Source of the DNA: Tolypeutes matacus
Taxonomy: Eukaryota; Chordata; Mammalia; Cingulata; Chlamyphoridae
Length of the DNA stretch: 64,000 bases
Reading direction: 5' to 3'
Assembly (NCBI GenBank): GCA_026826555.1
Contig: JAKSZT010054565.1
Location: 8,315,820 to 8,379,819, forward strand
The notes beneath the pieces are model-generated. The model searched no databases and was not told the DNA's origin. It was given only the letters and a program-made list of their open reading frames with translations. Every line of letters starts with the position of its first letter. The stretch's first letter is position 1. The translations under genes and the position numbers were made by a program. Positions 44,831-55,969 of this stretch are shown here, one piece after another.

Positions 44831-45564
44831 CAGTCTCTGGAAGTGTCTACTTGTATAGGTGGAAGTGAGCTCTGTTGGCAAGTAAAAAGTTCTGGAGAAG
44901 AGCTATTTAGGTAGTCAACTGACAGATTCTGCACCACTGGGCTAAGGCAAGAACAACCCCATAGCCATATCATGCCATGAGCCAGAAATTGTCCAGAAAG
45001 GACTGACGATCCCCTGGCACTTTGTACTTTTCCAAGGAACTATTAATCTAAAATGGCTTGACCTTGAGGCTGACTCACCCCTGTGAGTATACAGATATCT
45101 GTCCAAGATTTTCCTCCTCCTCCAGTCCTCCTGCTGGTCTCAGGGCTATGCACATCCTGTTCATTAAAGGCCCTTCAGGCAAGACCACACAAAATGACGA
45201 ATCAGTTGTCTTACAGAAAGGACCAACTAATCTGTCATCAATTTCTCCTTTTCCTTGGTCTGGGAAAGATAGCCCAAGAGGCCATTGACGAAGAAAAGGA
45301 AAGAGAATGGGAAAATCCTCATCTTCACCTTAAAGCACAGCAGTAGGAGGGAAAATGACCACAGTGAACTGGATGTTATGTCACTTGAGTTCCTGGCTCA
45401 TGTCTTCTAGGGATTGGCTTTATAACCATAAGCAGATTCCTTGAACTCTTTGAGTCTCTGTTGTACACTTATAAAATTTTTAAAAATCCATGCCTTCATT
45501 TAACTGAGATTAAACAAGCTCATGTATTTGGAAATGCTTTGTAAAGCAGAAAGTATTGATCAGT
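44831..45564. other. Unassigned sequence
   Basis: Overlapping plus frames at 45058-45346 have no recognised domain or exon signals. Nothing supported. Confidence 0.4.
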
Positions 45565-45754
45565 CATTCATGAAATACTGAGCACCTACAATAAGCCAAA
45601 CACAGTGGTAGGTCCTGGGGATACAGTGTATGAATGCCCCTGTTCTCAGGGAGCTTACATTTTAATGGGAGTACAACAGTTAAGCAAGTAAACCAAAAAA
45701 GATGATACATTCAGGTAGTTATTAATGCTATAACAAATTAAGCTCAGTGATATG

Positions 45755-46320
45755 TTTTTAAAATGGATAAACAGGGCGGGAAGGGGCTGTGGCTCAATCA
45801 TTAGGGCTCCCGTTTACCATATGGGAGGCCCCGGGTTCGGTTCCCGGGGCCTCCTGGTGGAGGCAAGCCCGCCTGCACGGCGTGGTCAGCTGACCCAGCG
45901 AGCACAAGCAGCAAGGGGGGGATAAATGAATAAATAAATAAAATCTTTAAAAAAAAAATGGATAAACAAAATGTAGTATATACATACAATGGAATATTAT
46001 TCAGCCATAAAAAGGAATGAAGTCCTGGTACATGAGACAACATGGATAAACCTTGAAGAGATCATGTTATATGAAATAAGCCGGGCACAAAAGGACAAAT
46101 ATTGTAAGCTCTCACTGATATGGAATAATTAGAATAAGCAGACTCATAGAGTCAGAAAATAGAATACAGGTTACCAGGGACTGGGTAGAGGGTAGGGAAT
46201 GGAAAGTTAATGCTTAAATTGTACAGAATTTCTCTGTGGATTGATGGAAAGGTTTTGGTAATGGATGGTGGTAATAGCAGGACAACATTGTGAACATAAT
46301 TAACAAAATGCACAAACAAA
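45755..46320 (+). mobile_element. 5'-truncated L1 within L2
   Basis: Begins in the ORF2 C-terminus ('AAATGGATAAACA' then 'TGGAATATTATTCAGCC') and continues into a 3'UTR of L1M type ('GGTTACCAGGGACTGG', 'TGGTGGTAATAGCAGGAC'). Split by the SINE at 45774. No clear TSD. Confidence 0.75.
45774..45954 (+). mobile_element. DAS-type tRNA-SINE (long form)
   Basis: Complete long-form copy with B box GGTTCGGTTCC and (AAAT)n/poly(A). The 14-bp TSD AAAATGGATAAACA lies at 45760-45773 and 45955-45968. A third-level nest: SINE in L1 in L2. Confidence 0.96.
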
Positions 46321-46798
46321 AAATGACAGAGTTAACGGTAAGACTTGGGCTCTCAAACTTGGAGTAAAAACCTAAAAGATTTGAAAGAGTCAGCCATGAA
46401 AAGATGCAGGCAGACTGCTCCAGGCAGCAAGAGAACAGTATGTGCAAAAGCCCTGGGTTAGGACAGGGTTGAGGAGCAAAGGCCATTGTGACTGGAGCAC
46501 AGGGTGTGGGGAGTGGAAAGAGGAGAGGTCAGAGGCAACCAAGGGCCAGTGTCATGCAGTCTCTAGGTTCAAACCTCAGTCATAACCAAGCAGTGGTATC
46601 AAGGAGTATTTTCTGATCCTTTATATCTTTCTGTGCTTTCTGTTATTGATAAAGAGTATATATAACTTAGATAGTTATAAAAATAATTTGAAAACTGAAA
46701 ACGAGTTGTGGGGGAGTTCTGGGGAAGATGGTAGAGGAGGGAGCTCCAGGACTCAGACCTTTCACCAAAACAACTATTAAACAGGCAGGAATTTTCTT

Positions 46799-46946
46799 TT
46801 TCCTTTTTTTCATGGTTTCTTTTTTTTTTCTTCTTCTTCTTTTTTATTGTGAGTAAAAATCAAAATTTTCACAATACATACCAATATTTGTAAAATGATA
46901 TATAAATATATATGCATAAATGTGCGTTTGCTTACAAAAATGTTAT

Positions 46947-46980
<34 letters not shown>

Positions 46981-49900
46981 GAGGTGCTTAGATTACCTAA
47001 ATATTACACCGAAATTACAGGGATTCCCATGTTCCCCACCTCCCACACCTCCCACCACATCCCACACAAACATCCTTCATCAGTATGGCTCATCATCACC
47101 CTCAATGGATATACACACCCTGGGGTCTTGCCACCAGGCATAGACCACAGTTCACATTGTAGACCACACTATCTCCGAATGGTATGTGCTATTTAAAATG
47201 GCCTACATCCGTCACCACAACGGCACTCGGGACAACCCCCAAGTCCCGAAAAAGCCCCTGTATTTCAACTGCACTTCCCCTCCCTGCCCCGAAAGTGTCC
47301 AGTGGCCACCGGCTCCACCTCACTGTTATAATTTCTTCCATTGTTAGAATCACAATATGTGTATAACAGAATAACATTAAGTCCACTCTAGTCCATAGTT
47401 CTTCCCCCAATCCTGAGGGGACTGGGATGGTGATGTCCACTCCATCTCCAAGTGAGAGAGGGCTTATATCCTGTGGATATGATGTGTGGGATTATCCTGC
47501 TTGCAGCTGCAGGCCCTCTCCATTCTCTGGGATGGCCGTTACCCATCGTCGTCTCCTCGCCATGTGACGTGGATGAGTCCATTGAGCTGTAGGGTAGGAG
47601 TTGCAGCTCCACTGAGATTCCAGGCTCAGCTGGCACATAGGTAGGCCAGAAGCTCCAGTCTCTGGAAGTATACCTAAAAACTCCAACATCACATATAGGT
47701 TTGAATAGAAGGAACTGATGGACCATGTGCAGGGAGGACTTATTTGAGTCTAACTCTGTCACTCTCAGGAGCGCAGATTACAAAGTAGAGCCCACTGATA
47801 AGGCGTCTTTCTCTGGGGCTATCCCCCGTTATATAGGACCTGGGTGTCTCCAGAGCCCTCAGGAGCCCCTCTGTGTGGGGTGATATCCACTTTAGTGTTC
47901 TATGAGATCCTACTGAGGTGTGCGTAAGCGTTACCTCTAGGATGACCTCCCGACTCTCTTTGAAGTCCCTTAGCCACATGAACTCATTTGTCTTTACTTT
48001 TTCACCCTTTTATTCAAGGTCTCTTTCCAATCACATTGCTAGTTGGCACTTGGTATTAATCCCTCATTGCCAGGGAGGCTCATCCCTGGGAGTCATGTCC
48101 CATGTTGGGGGGAAGGTAATGCATTCATATGCTGAGTTTGGCTAAGAGAGGCCACATTTGGTCAACAAGGAGGCTCTCAGGTGGCAACACTTAGGCACCC
48201 CATAACAGTAGGCTAAGTTTCAATTACAAGAGCGAAGACTCATAAGGCTAGTCATCAATAACAAGAACTCATCAGTGGGCCATCCTCTTTTGACAGACAC
48301 TGTCCCTGCACTCAGAGGACTGTTGCTGCTCCTTGGAGAATGTGGCAGAGCTCTCCAGGCTGGGAATTCAGTATTCCCTCATTTATAGAGTGATTGTCCA
48401 CCCAGCGTGCCCTTGCCCGATCCTTTGATAATTTGAACAATTTTATATATCTTTCATGGATATTCAGATGAACTTTCTCCCATGAATCCCCCCTCCCAGA
48501 CACCCCCCACCAATGATCCTCTGCAGCCCCCATTGTAACCCTTCTGTGATCTAAACCTTCCCTGAACATGAAGCCCATATAATAACCAAATACAATTAAT
48601 AGGAAAAAGAAACAACGATAAGCTCAAATGCAAGAGATAAACAAAAGGAAACTCATGAAAAAACAAACCTGAAAACAAAATGAAATTAGTGGATTGGGAC
48701 ATTCAAAAAAATGGAAAAAAAACAACAAAGGAAAATCCTTTTTTAAAAAAATTATTCTTTTTCCCTTTTATCACTGTATTATCAGATGTCCAGTGTACTT
48801 TGACACCTTCCCCCTCTCATTTCCCAGTGTCTCCCAAATTTTCATTTAATTTTCAGAGAAGTTTTAGGTCACAGCAAAGTCACACATGGAATACTAGAGA
48901 CTCCCACATACCTAACCAGCCTCCCCCTTCCCCCACCCCATATTAAAACTCTTTTTTTTTTTTTATGGATGTTAGAGTTGTTATAACTGTTATACAGATA
49001 GTAAAATATAGCATCTAAACATTGTCAATGGTTTACAGTATAGTTTACAATTTAGATGGTACAGTTTAATAAGTTTTGATGATATTTACCATGTCCTGTG
49101 TCCATTACTGTAAGGTAATGAAAAACCTTTCCCATGTCCACTAAATACCCCATTTGATCTTAACTGTTCCTTCCTCTCCTTCCCCCTGGGGCATATGACA
49201 CTCCCCTGTCTTGACTCATAGAATGACAAGATTCATAGTTACATGCCTTGGGTATTCCAACCTTCCCTTTCTAATCTACCCACCTGTCAATCCTGCATCC
49301 CCAAACCCAGTAATATCACTACCCATCTGTCCTATCCTTCAATATGCAACTATACTCTATCCCTTTATGGGTGATGGCTCACAGCCTACTCTTTCTCTCC
49401 CTTGTTAACCTATCTTTCAGGCAATGGTTCTCAGAGACTGCTCACTTTCCTCAGTTCAAATCAGTGAGGTCATATACTGTTCATCCTTCAATGCCTGGCT
49501 TGCTTCATTCAACATAAGGTCTTCAAGATTCATCCATGTTATTCCATGTGTTAGCACTTTATTCCTTCTTACAGCTGAGTAATATTCCATTGTATGTATG
49601 TACCACATTTTATTTATCCATTCATCTGTTGATGGGCACCGGGGCTGATTCCAACTTTTGGCAATGGTGAACAATGCCGCTATGAACATTGGTGTTCATA
49701 TATCTGTTTGTGTCTTTGCTTTCAGTTCTTCTGGGTATATACCCAGCAGTGGAATTGCTAGATCATACGGAAGATCTATTGTTAGTTTTCTGAGGAACCG
49801 CCAAACTGTCCTCCACAGTGGCTGGACCATACCACAGTCCCACCAGCAATGGATGAGGGTTCCTATTCCTCCACATCCTCTCCAACATTTAGAGTCTGCT

Positions 49901-50873
49901 GTTTTTTTAATAGCTGCCATTCTGATGGGTGTAAGATGATATCTCATTGTAGTTTTGATTTGCATTTCCCTGATAGCAAGTGATGTTGAGCATTTTTTCA
50001 TGTGTTTTTTAGCCATTTGTATTTCTTCCTTGGAGAAGTATCTTTTCAGGTCTCTTGCCCATTTTTTAAATGGGTTGCTTGTCTTTTTATTTTCGAGGTG
50101 TAGGATTTCTTTATATATGCAGGATATTAGGCTCCTATCAGATATATGGTTGCCAAATATTTTCTCCCATTGAGTAGGCAGCCTTTTTATTTTCTTAATA
50201 ACATCCTTTGAGGTGCAGAAGTTTTTAATTTTGATGAGATCCCATTTATCTATTTTTTCTCTTGCAGCTTGTGCTTTGGCTGTGAAGTTCATGAAACCAT
50301 TTCCTATTACAAGGTCCTGTAGATGCTTCCCTGCATTATCTTCCAAGGTCTTTATGGTTTTGGCTCTTATATTTAGATCTTTGATCTATCTTGAGTTGAT
50401 TTTTGTATAAGGTGTGAGATGGTATTCTTCTCTCATTCTTTTGGATTTGGATATCCAGTTCTCCAAGCACCACTTGTTAAAGAGGCCATTCTCTCCCAAC
50501 AGAGTGGGCTTCATGGCCTTGTCAAATATCAAATGACTGTATATGCGAGGATCTATATCAGAACTCTCAGTTCAGTTCCATTGGTCAGTAGGTCTATCCT
50601 TGTGCTAATACCATGTAGTTTTGATCACTGTAGCTTTGTAGTATGTTTTAAAGTCAGGTAATGTGATACCTCCAACTTCATTTTTCTTTTTCAATATGTC
50701 TTTGGCAATTCAGGGCCTCTTACCTCTCCAAATATATTTTGTGGTTAGTTTTTCCAGTTCCTTAAAAAATACAGTGTTGATTTTTATTGGGATTGCATTA
50801 AATCTGTAGATTAGTTTAGGTAGGATAGACATCTTGATGATGTTTAGTCTTCCTATCCATGAACAGGAAATAT
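46799..50873 (-). mobile_element. L1-G, 5'-truncated, with 2.66-kb 3'UTR
   Basis: The 12-bp TSD AGGAATTTTCTT lies at 46787-46798 and 50874-50885. On the minus strand it starts in the ORF2 RT/thumb ([18 protein letters not shown] region) and runs to the ORF2 stop near 49456, followed by a 3'UTR of about 2.66 kb, an (AT)n tract at about 46951-46971 and poly(A). It shares its 3'UTR with L1-A but has an extra internal block (about 47678-48410). Confidence 0.95.
49456..50873 (-). pseudogene. L1-G ORF2, C-terminal third
   Basis: A 216-codon open stretch (50346-49696) includes GKHLQDLVIGNGFMNFTAKA, DKWDLIKIKNFCTSKDV, the Cys-rich CWRGCGGIGTLIHCWWDC and [18 protein letters not shown] frameshift at about 49690 separates it from the C-terminal [18 protein letters not shown]...ALKDEQYMTSLI. 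N-terminal endonuclease and RT active-site parts were never inserted (5' truncation). Low decay of this stretch suggests a relatively young insertion. Confidence 0.9.
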
Positions 50874-51427
50874 AGGAATTTTCTTAAACAACTATTTTGA
50901 AACTCCAGAGGCCAGAAGAACACTGTACAGCATCCACGGAAAAGGTGGAGGAAAAAGCTGATAAATTACGGTAAAGAACTGTAAATTGCTCTCTCTGTGA
51001 GGCGGCTATCAGTACCCATCCTCCACTCTTGCTACAGGCTATTGCATGGTCCAGTCCCTGGCTAGTGGCCAGTGACAGAAAGGGACATAAAAATACTCTT
51101 CCCCATGAACAAGTGTGTGCACTGAAATATATATCTGAATATGGTTCAAACAGGAAATGCTAAATTGTATATATGGCAACAGAAAAAAAAAATTTAAATC
51201 CATGGAACTACACTACACAGTGAACCCTAAGTTAAACTATGGACTTTAATTAATAGCACAATTATTAAAATGTTCTATCACCAATTGTAACAAATGCTCC
51301 ACACAAATACAAGCTGTTAGTGATGGGGTAGTGTATGGGTATCCTATATTTTGTGATTCTTCTGTAAACCCACAACTTCTCTAATAAAAAAATAAATAAA
51401 TAAAAGGAAAAAAAAAAAACTGAAAAC

Positions 51428-52189
51428 ATATGTCTACAGAAACCTGGAGGAACAGAGAAACCATCAAGAAAGGGAAATATTTAGGAAAAGTCCTGTCTTC
51501 TTCTCTGGCTCGGCCCTGCCTGGGGCTCTCCAGATGTCTTTATCTCTCTCTTAATCCTCCCCTTCTCTCTCTCTCTCTCTCGCCCCCCCCCCCCGGTCGC
51601 TCTCTGTCTCTCTCTCTCTCCCCCCCATATATACTTCTTTCCTTTTTCTTGATTTTCTTCCTTCCTCCCTCCCCTCCTTCCTTCCTTACCTCCTCCTGCA
51701 CTAAGATTTTCTTTCCCGCCAAATGGAAAAGCCAAACAAAGCCCTTCCTTTACAAATGAGGGCTCATGAACATTAGAACCTGTGGCAGAATGGGGTATGT
51801 CCAATTCAGTTCCATCTGTGTTTATTGAGTGTGCCCTGCTGTATGTCTCCCACATCCCTCCCCAAAATAATAAGCTTGTCTTTCAAGTGCCCAGCACCCT
51901 CATGTCCTGGTAAGGGGAGAAAAGGAATTATATAAACACTGGTGTTGAAGGAACAAGGTGGGATGAGGTTAACATCGCCTTCCTTCTCAACTCAAGGTCT
52001 AATCATGGCTCTCAAACTCTGATGCCCAAAAGCGACATCGAGTGAAGTCCTGATAGAAGTCAGCAGTGAGTGATGAAGACTGTGGAATCTCCCTTTCATT
52101 TTAGCGGACATTTGTTAATTCACATCCCCTCTTCTAGTAAGAGCCAAAACAGAAAATCACTGTGGAAAAATGCAGAGAAACATATCTTG
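51428..52189. other. Unassigned sequence with polypyrimidine tract
   Basis: A (CT)n/(C)n-rich tract spans about 51490-51700, including 13 consecutive C near 51584. The rest is unassigned. Confidence 0.6.
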
Positions 52190-52350
52190 ACGAAAGTGCC
52201 AGAGGTCCTGGATCCAGTCCTGCCTAAAGCTAGCTAGAGTCCCTATGGATAATTGTAGATGTCTCAATTATGCAAATGAATAAATTCTTTGCATTTGAGG
52301 TCCGTTGGGTTAGGTTTCTACCACTTGGGAGTGAAAGGGCCTTGGCTGAT
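52190..52350 (+). mobile_element. Ancient LTR-like fragment
   Basis: 'GTCCTGGATCCAGTCCTGCC', 'GAATAAATTCTTTGC' and 'GTTGGGTTAGGTTTCTACC' match the 3' end of the repeat at 38210-38745. Confidence 0.5.
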
Positions 52351-52424
52351 GCTAAAAAGTCATGGTGGTTTGTCATTCACAATGAATTTTTACCCTTAAT
52401 CTGTTCCCAGAATCTCCCTGTAAT

Positions 52425-52570
52425 GGGGAGATTATAATTATTCTCATGTGATGGATAAAGTAAACTAATGAGGTTCAGGGTACAGTGGCTAGTATGGTAG
52501 GACCTGGATTTCAATCCAGGACTTGTGGCTCCAAGTCCCGTGCTACATGCCCTCACCTCTCTCTGCTAAC
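52425..52570 (-). mobile_element. MIR SINE
   Basis: 'ATTATTCTCATGTGATGGAT', 'CTGGATTTCAATCCAGGAC' and 'GTGGCTCCAAGTCCCGTGCT' follow the antisense MIR consensus. Confidence 0.8.
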
Positions 52571-53329
52571 CACTTCTTTTCCAATGCCAGCTGGGAAGTT
52601 TCTCACCCCAAAGAAGACCCTTTCAAATAGTTCTGTGTAAGGTAGTATGTAAGTCAGTTCTGTTTTCCAAAACAGATCACTTTCCCCTGAAGTGCGATTC
52701 CTTAGGCAAAGTGATAATTATACTCCTGCATAGGAGTGATAGTAATGGAGAAAATTAGGAGAATGTTTCTTAAAGCAGAGGCCATTTTCTATTTACTTGG
52801 AGCATAATGAATTCCTGATCACAAATGTGTTGAAAGTAAGACAGCTGACATAGCACAACACACAGATGAGAAACCCTTACAGAAAAAATGGCAGGGGGAG
52901 TGGGAATCCTTAGCTCCATTATAATTTGCCACAAATACAAAATAGGACAGAGTTTCCCAAAGTGCCTTCTATGGACCATTCATCTCTTGGGATGGTAGGG
53001 AATGTTGAGAAGGGTATTATTGTCAAATAACTATGAGGCAGCTGTGTACTCTATCTCTTCGGGAGGATTCACCATGTACTTTAGAATATTAAAGTCCTGC
53101 AAACAATAAACCTGTTTAACTTGGGATTTTCAAAATTTATTTTACCAGGTACACCTACACATAATTATCTGGTTGCAAACAACAGAAACCAACTCTGGCT
53201 AACGTAAGAGGACAAAAAGGAATTCATTGAAATGCTATAGGATAGTTCATAGAAGTGCAATTTGTTATTTCTTATTAATTTGTTTCAGCAAGCTTTCCAT
53301 GTCAGTATACTAATACGCATGCAGTCTTT
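52571..53329. other. Unassigned sequence
   Basis: A weak old-repeat signature ('GGTTGCAAACAACAGAAACC' at 53171) is present; otherwise nothing recognised. Confidence 0.4.
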
Positions 53330-53429
53330 TAAATTGCTCCATGGCATTTCATTGTATGAGAGGATATCCATTATCTATTACTGTGAAACAAACCATCCCA
53401 AAACTTAGTGGCTTAAAAAGGCAATCATT

Positions 53430-53436
<7 letters not shown>

Positions 53437-53505
<69 letters not shown>

Positions 53506-53583
53506 GGGAGGTACCAGGGATCGAACCCCGGTCTCTCCATATGGTAGATGGACGCCGAACCTCTTGAGCCACATCCGTTTCCC
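53437..53583 (-). mobile_element. DAS-type SINE, head-only form, with (TA)n tail
   Basis: A head-only SINE in antisense with poly(T) at about 53476-53503 and a (TA)n expansion (53437-53475) at its 3' end. The 12-bp TSD TCATTTATTATA lies at 53425-53436 and 53584-53595. The microsatellite probably grew from the A-rich tail. Confidence 0.93.
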
Positions 53584-53728
53584 TCATTTATTATAGTTCA
53601 CAGTTCTGTGGTCAGCTGCACAATTATTCTGGTCTAATCCAGGTTGGATTATTGATTTCTGATTAGCTTTCTCATACATTTGTTGTCAGCTGTCAGGTCA
53701 GCTAGTGGCTAGATGGTCTAGAACAGAG

Positions 53729-54254
53729 TGACAGTTTGATCATGTTCCTGGAGTTAATCCATCTCTGTGGGTGCAGGACACTTTGATTAGATTGAATTTA
53801 ATTGGAGGCCTTTGATTGGAGTACTTCAGTGAGGTGTGGCCCAGGGTGGGTTTTGGCTCTCTTGCTGAAAGTCCTTATAAACAAAAGATTGAAAGCACAG
53901 ACACACAGAGGAAAAAAAAGCCATGGTGAAAGAGAGCTGCCATTTCACCCTGCCATGTGAGAGAGAAGCTAGAATCAGCGGAGCAGCCAAAGCTGAAGCA
54001 ACAGGAGAGGGGAGAGATAAACCATATGCTTGATGGCCCACAGCTGAGTTCCCAGAAAAAGCATCTTTAGATGAGGTCAGTATGTGCCTGATCGCCCACA
54101 GCTGCAACTTTACGAAGTTGCATCTCTTGATGATATCTTGATTTGGACATTTTCATAGCCTTGGAACTGTTAGTTTCTACTCTAATAAATCCCTATTGTA
54201 AAAGTCAATCCATTTCTGGTATTTTGCATTGGCAGGCTTTAGCAAGCTAAAACA
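53729..54254 (+). mobile_element. MaLR-like LTR
   Basis: Related to the LTR at 86-582: 'GGCCTTTGATTGGAGTAC', 'TTCAGTGAGGTGTGGCCC', 'GTGAAAGAGAGCTGCCATTT', AATAAA near 54184 and the 'ATTTTGCATTGGCAGGC' terminal block ending AGCTAAAACA. The 'TGCCTGATCGCCCACAGCTG' block near 54088 partially repeats 'GCTTGATGGCCCACAGCTG' at 54028. The TSD is not certain. Confidence 0.75.
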
Positions 54255-55055
54255 GACAGCCTCATTCGTATTCTGAAAATGGGAAGGCTATCAGTCAGGG
54301 CATCTCAGTTCTCTACATGCCTTATCCTCCAGCAGGCTAGTTCAGGCTCATTCACACAGAAATAAATTTTCCAAGGGTAGCAAGAGAACAAGCCCAGTAC
54401 GCAAGTACTTTTCAAGCCTCTGCTTGAGAAGATATTGTTAATGTCCCATTAGCAAAAGGAAGTCACAGGGGCAACCCAGATTCAATGAGTGGAGAAATAG
54501 ACTCCAACTTTGTCAGGACAATTTGCATCATCATATTGTAAGGGCATAGATGCAGGGAGGGAAATAATCTGTGACCAAATTTACAATCTACTACAGATGG
54601 ATCATGATTTATCCATTCCTCCCCTATTGATGGGCATTTAGTTTGCTTCAAACTTTTCACTATTACAAGTGTTGCAATGAACATCTTTTTTACATACATC
54701 TTTCTATACATATGTGGTTATTTTGATAGATTCTAGAACTAAAATTGCTGAGTCTATGAGCATTTTATATTTTAATAGATTCTAATTTATATTCTCACCC
54801 ACAGGAGGGTCCTCATCTCCTTGCATCTTTGCCAGCCATAGCTATTATCAATCATTTTCAATTATTCCAATCATCATGGGCTATAAATGCTATCTCACTG
54901 CTGTTTTCATTTACATTACTGTTTTAATTTACATTTGTACTTAATTTGATTGCTAGTGATGGTGACATCATTTTATATGTTTACATGGCATGTGTAGGTC
55001 TTCTATAAATAACTTGTTCATCTTCTTTGGCATTGGTGATTTTTTTTTTTTTAAA

Positions 55056-55220
55056 CTGGGGGAGAGTGCGAACACAGTCCCCCACTACCACAAATTATGC
55101 AGTCGAGTTTCCCACATTTGGGGAAATCGCAGGGGTCAGCACATCCAGGTTGCAATGGATAAGCCTCGCACTGGGAATACCACCTTCGTGATCATGGTAT
55201 TTCCCCTGCCAGGTAAGTAT
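55056..55220 (-). pseudogene. RNU1: Full-length U1 snRNA retrocopy
   Basis: On the minus strand it runs from ATACTTACCTGGCAGGGG (the 5'-splice-site-pairing end of U1) to the final stem ending CTCTCCCCCAG, 165 nt against 164 for the functional RNA. 'CATGATCACGAAGG', 'CTTATCCATTGCA', the Sm-site region AATTTGTGG and 'AACTCGACTGCATAA' are intact. About nine scattered changes affect stem-loops I, II and IV. An A-run follows the 3' end, and a 13-bp near-perfect TSD (ATTGGTGATTTTT at 55032-55044; ATTGGTCATTTTT at 55219-55231) flanks it, so it was reverse-transcribed by L1 rather than duplicated as a gene. The snRNA promoter elements would lie outside the copy, so expression is not expected. Confidence 0.93.
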
Positions 55221-55625
55221 TGGTCATTTTTACTGAGCTGTTTTCCTCATTGGTTTTTTAATTTTCTCTATGTCTTGGATATTAATTCTTTGAAAATATT
55301 TTCTGTGTCATGAGTTACTTGTCTTTTAACTTTGTTGACAGCATGTCATTTTACAGAATTTTTAAATTATTATGTAGTCAAATTTGTCAATTTTTTCTCT
55401 ACAGTTCGGGGTTTTGTACCAGCTTAAGTAAAGTCTTCCCCACCCAAGATTATTTTTCATAACATAATTTTATAGTATTTTTCATGTTTACATTTATTTG
55501 CTTAGTTAACCTGGAATATTTTTCTCTCTTGGTAAAAGGAGGTTAGTATTATTTCTTTCCTAATTTCAGCCCTTTGTATCAACACATATATTACATAGTA
55601 TGTCTTTTCCCCTCTGGTATGAAAT

Positions 55626-55969
55626 CTTTTTTTTTAAGATTTATTTTATTTATTTATTTCTCCCCACCCCCTTGTTGCTTTTCACTTGCTGTGTCTGTTC
55701 ATCTTCCTTGTTTCTTTAGGAGGCACTGGGAGCCAAACCCAGGACCTCTGATGTGGGAGGGATGTGCCCAGTCGCTTGAGCCACCTCTGCTCCCTGCTTT
55801 TGTTGTGTCTCTCATTATGTCTTCTCTTCTTGTGTCTCTTGTTGTGTCAGCTCGCCGCACCTGCCCGTTACACCAGCTCACTGTCTTCTTTAGGAGGCAC
55901 CGGGATCCGAACCAGCAACCTCCCATGTGGTAGACAGAAGCCCAGTCACCTGAGCCACATCTGCTTCCC
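55626..55969 (-). mobile_element. Dimeric DAS-type SINE without VNTR
   Basis: On the minus strand there are two tRNA-like heads, each ending in a B-box-like segment ('GGTTCGGATCCC' and 'GGTTTGGCTCCC' areas) separated by 'AAGAGACACAACAAG'-type spacer, then a CACAGCAAGTGAAAAGC body, (AAAT)n and poly(A). A short TSD TGAAAT lies at 55620-55625 and 55970-55975. It is related to the longer elements at 56625 and 62847. Confidence 0.8.

Larger units (their letters stand above)
45565..46560 (+). mobile_element. L2 LINE relic, split by L1
   Basis: 'ATACTGAGCACCTACAATAA', 'GGTCCTGGGGATACAGTGTA', 'GGGAGCTTACATTTTAATGG' (45570-45690) and, after an L1 insertion, 'CTGCTCCAGGCAGCAAGAGA' with 'CAGTATGTGCAAAAGCCC' (46419-46456) are successive parts of the L2 3' region in sense orientation. 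Confidence 0.8.
46703..51415 (+). mobile_element. ORF-less L1-derived composite (5'UTR joined to 3'UTR), split by L1-G
   Basis: The 12-bp TSD AAAACTGAAAAC lies at 46691-46702 and 51416-51427. Without the nested L1-G and its TSD copy it is only ~640 bp. The head (46703-46798 and 50886 to about 51100) has an L1-type start, GGGGAAGATGGTAGAGG, and shares 'CCAGAAGAACAC' and neighbouring sequence with the L1 5'UTR at 5959. The tail (about 51120-51415) is an L1 3' end ('AAACTATGGACTTTAATTAA', 'ATTGTAACAAATGCTCC', 'CCCACAACTTCTCTAATAAA') plus A-rich tail. No ORF1 or ORF2 is present. It could come from a spliced or internally deleted L1 RNA, or be a standing non-autonomous family. Confidence 0.75.
53330..54599 (+). 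mobile_element. Old eutherian repeat split by a SINE and an LTR
   Basis: 'CCCAAAACTTAGTGGCTTAA' (53398), 'GTTCACAGTTCTGTGGTCAG' (53596) and, after the LTR, 'TTATCCTCCAGCAGGCTAG' (54323) and 'GTGGAGAAATAGACTCC' (54490) are ordered parts of one ancient repeat. The class (LTR or DNA) is not resolved. Confidence 0.5.

Noticed and set aside
47388..47762. A third L1 protein encoded in the long 3'UTR
   Set aside because: A similar frame recurs in several copies but amino-acid changes and stops appear as often as silent ones by eye; kept only as a note within the 3'UTR finding.
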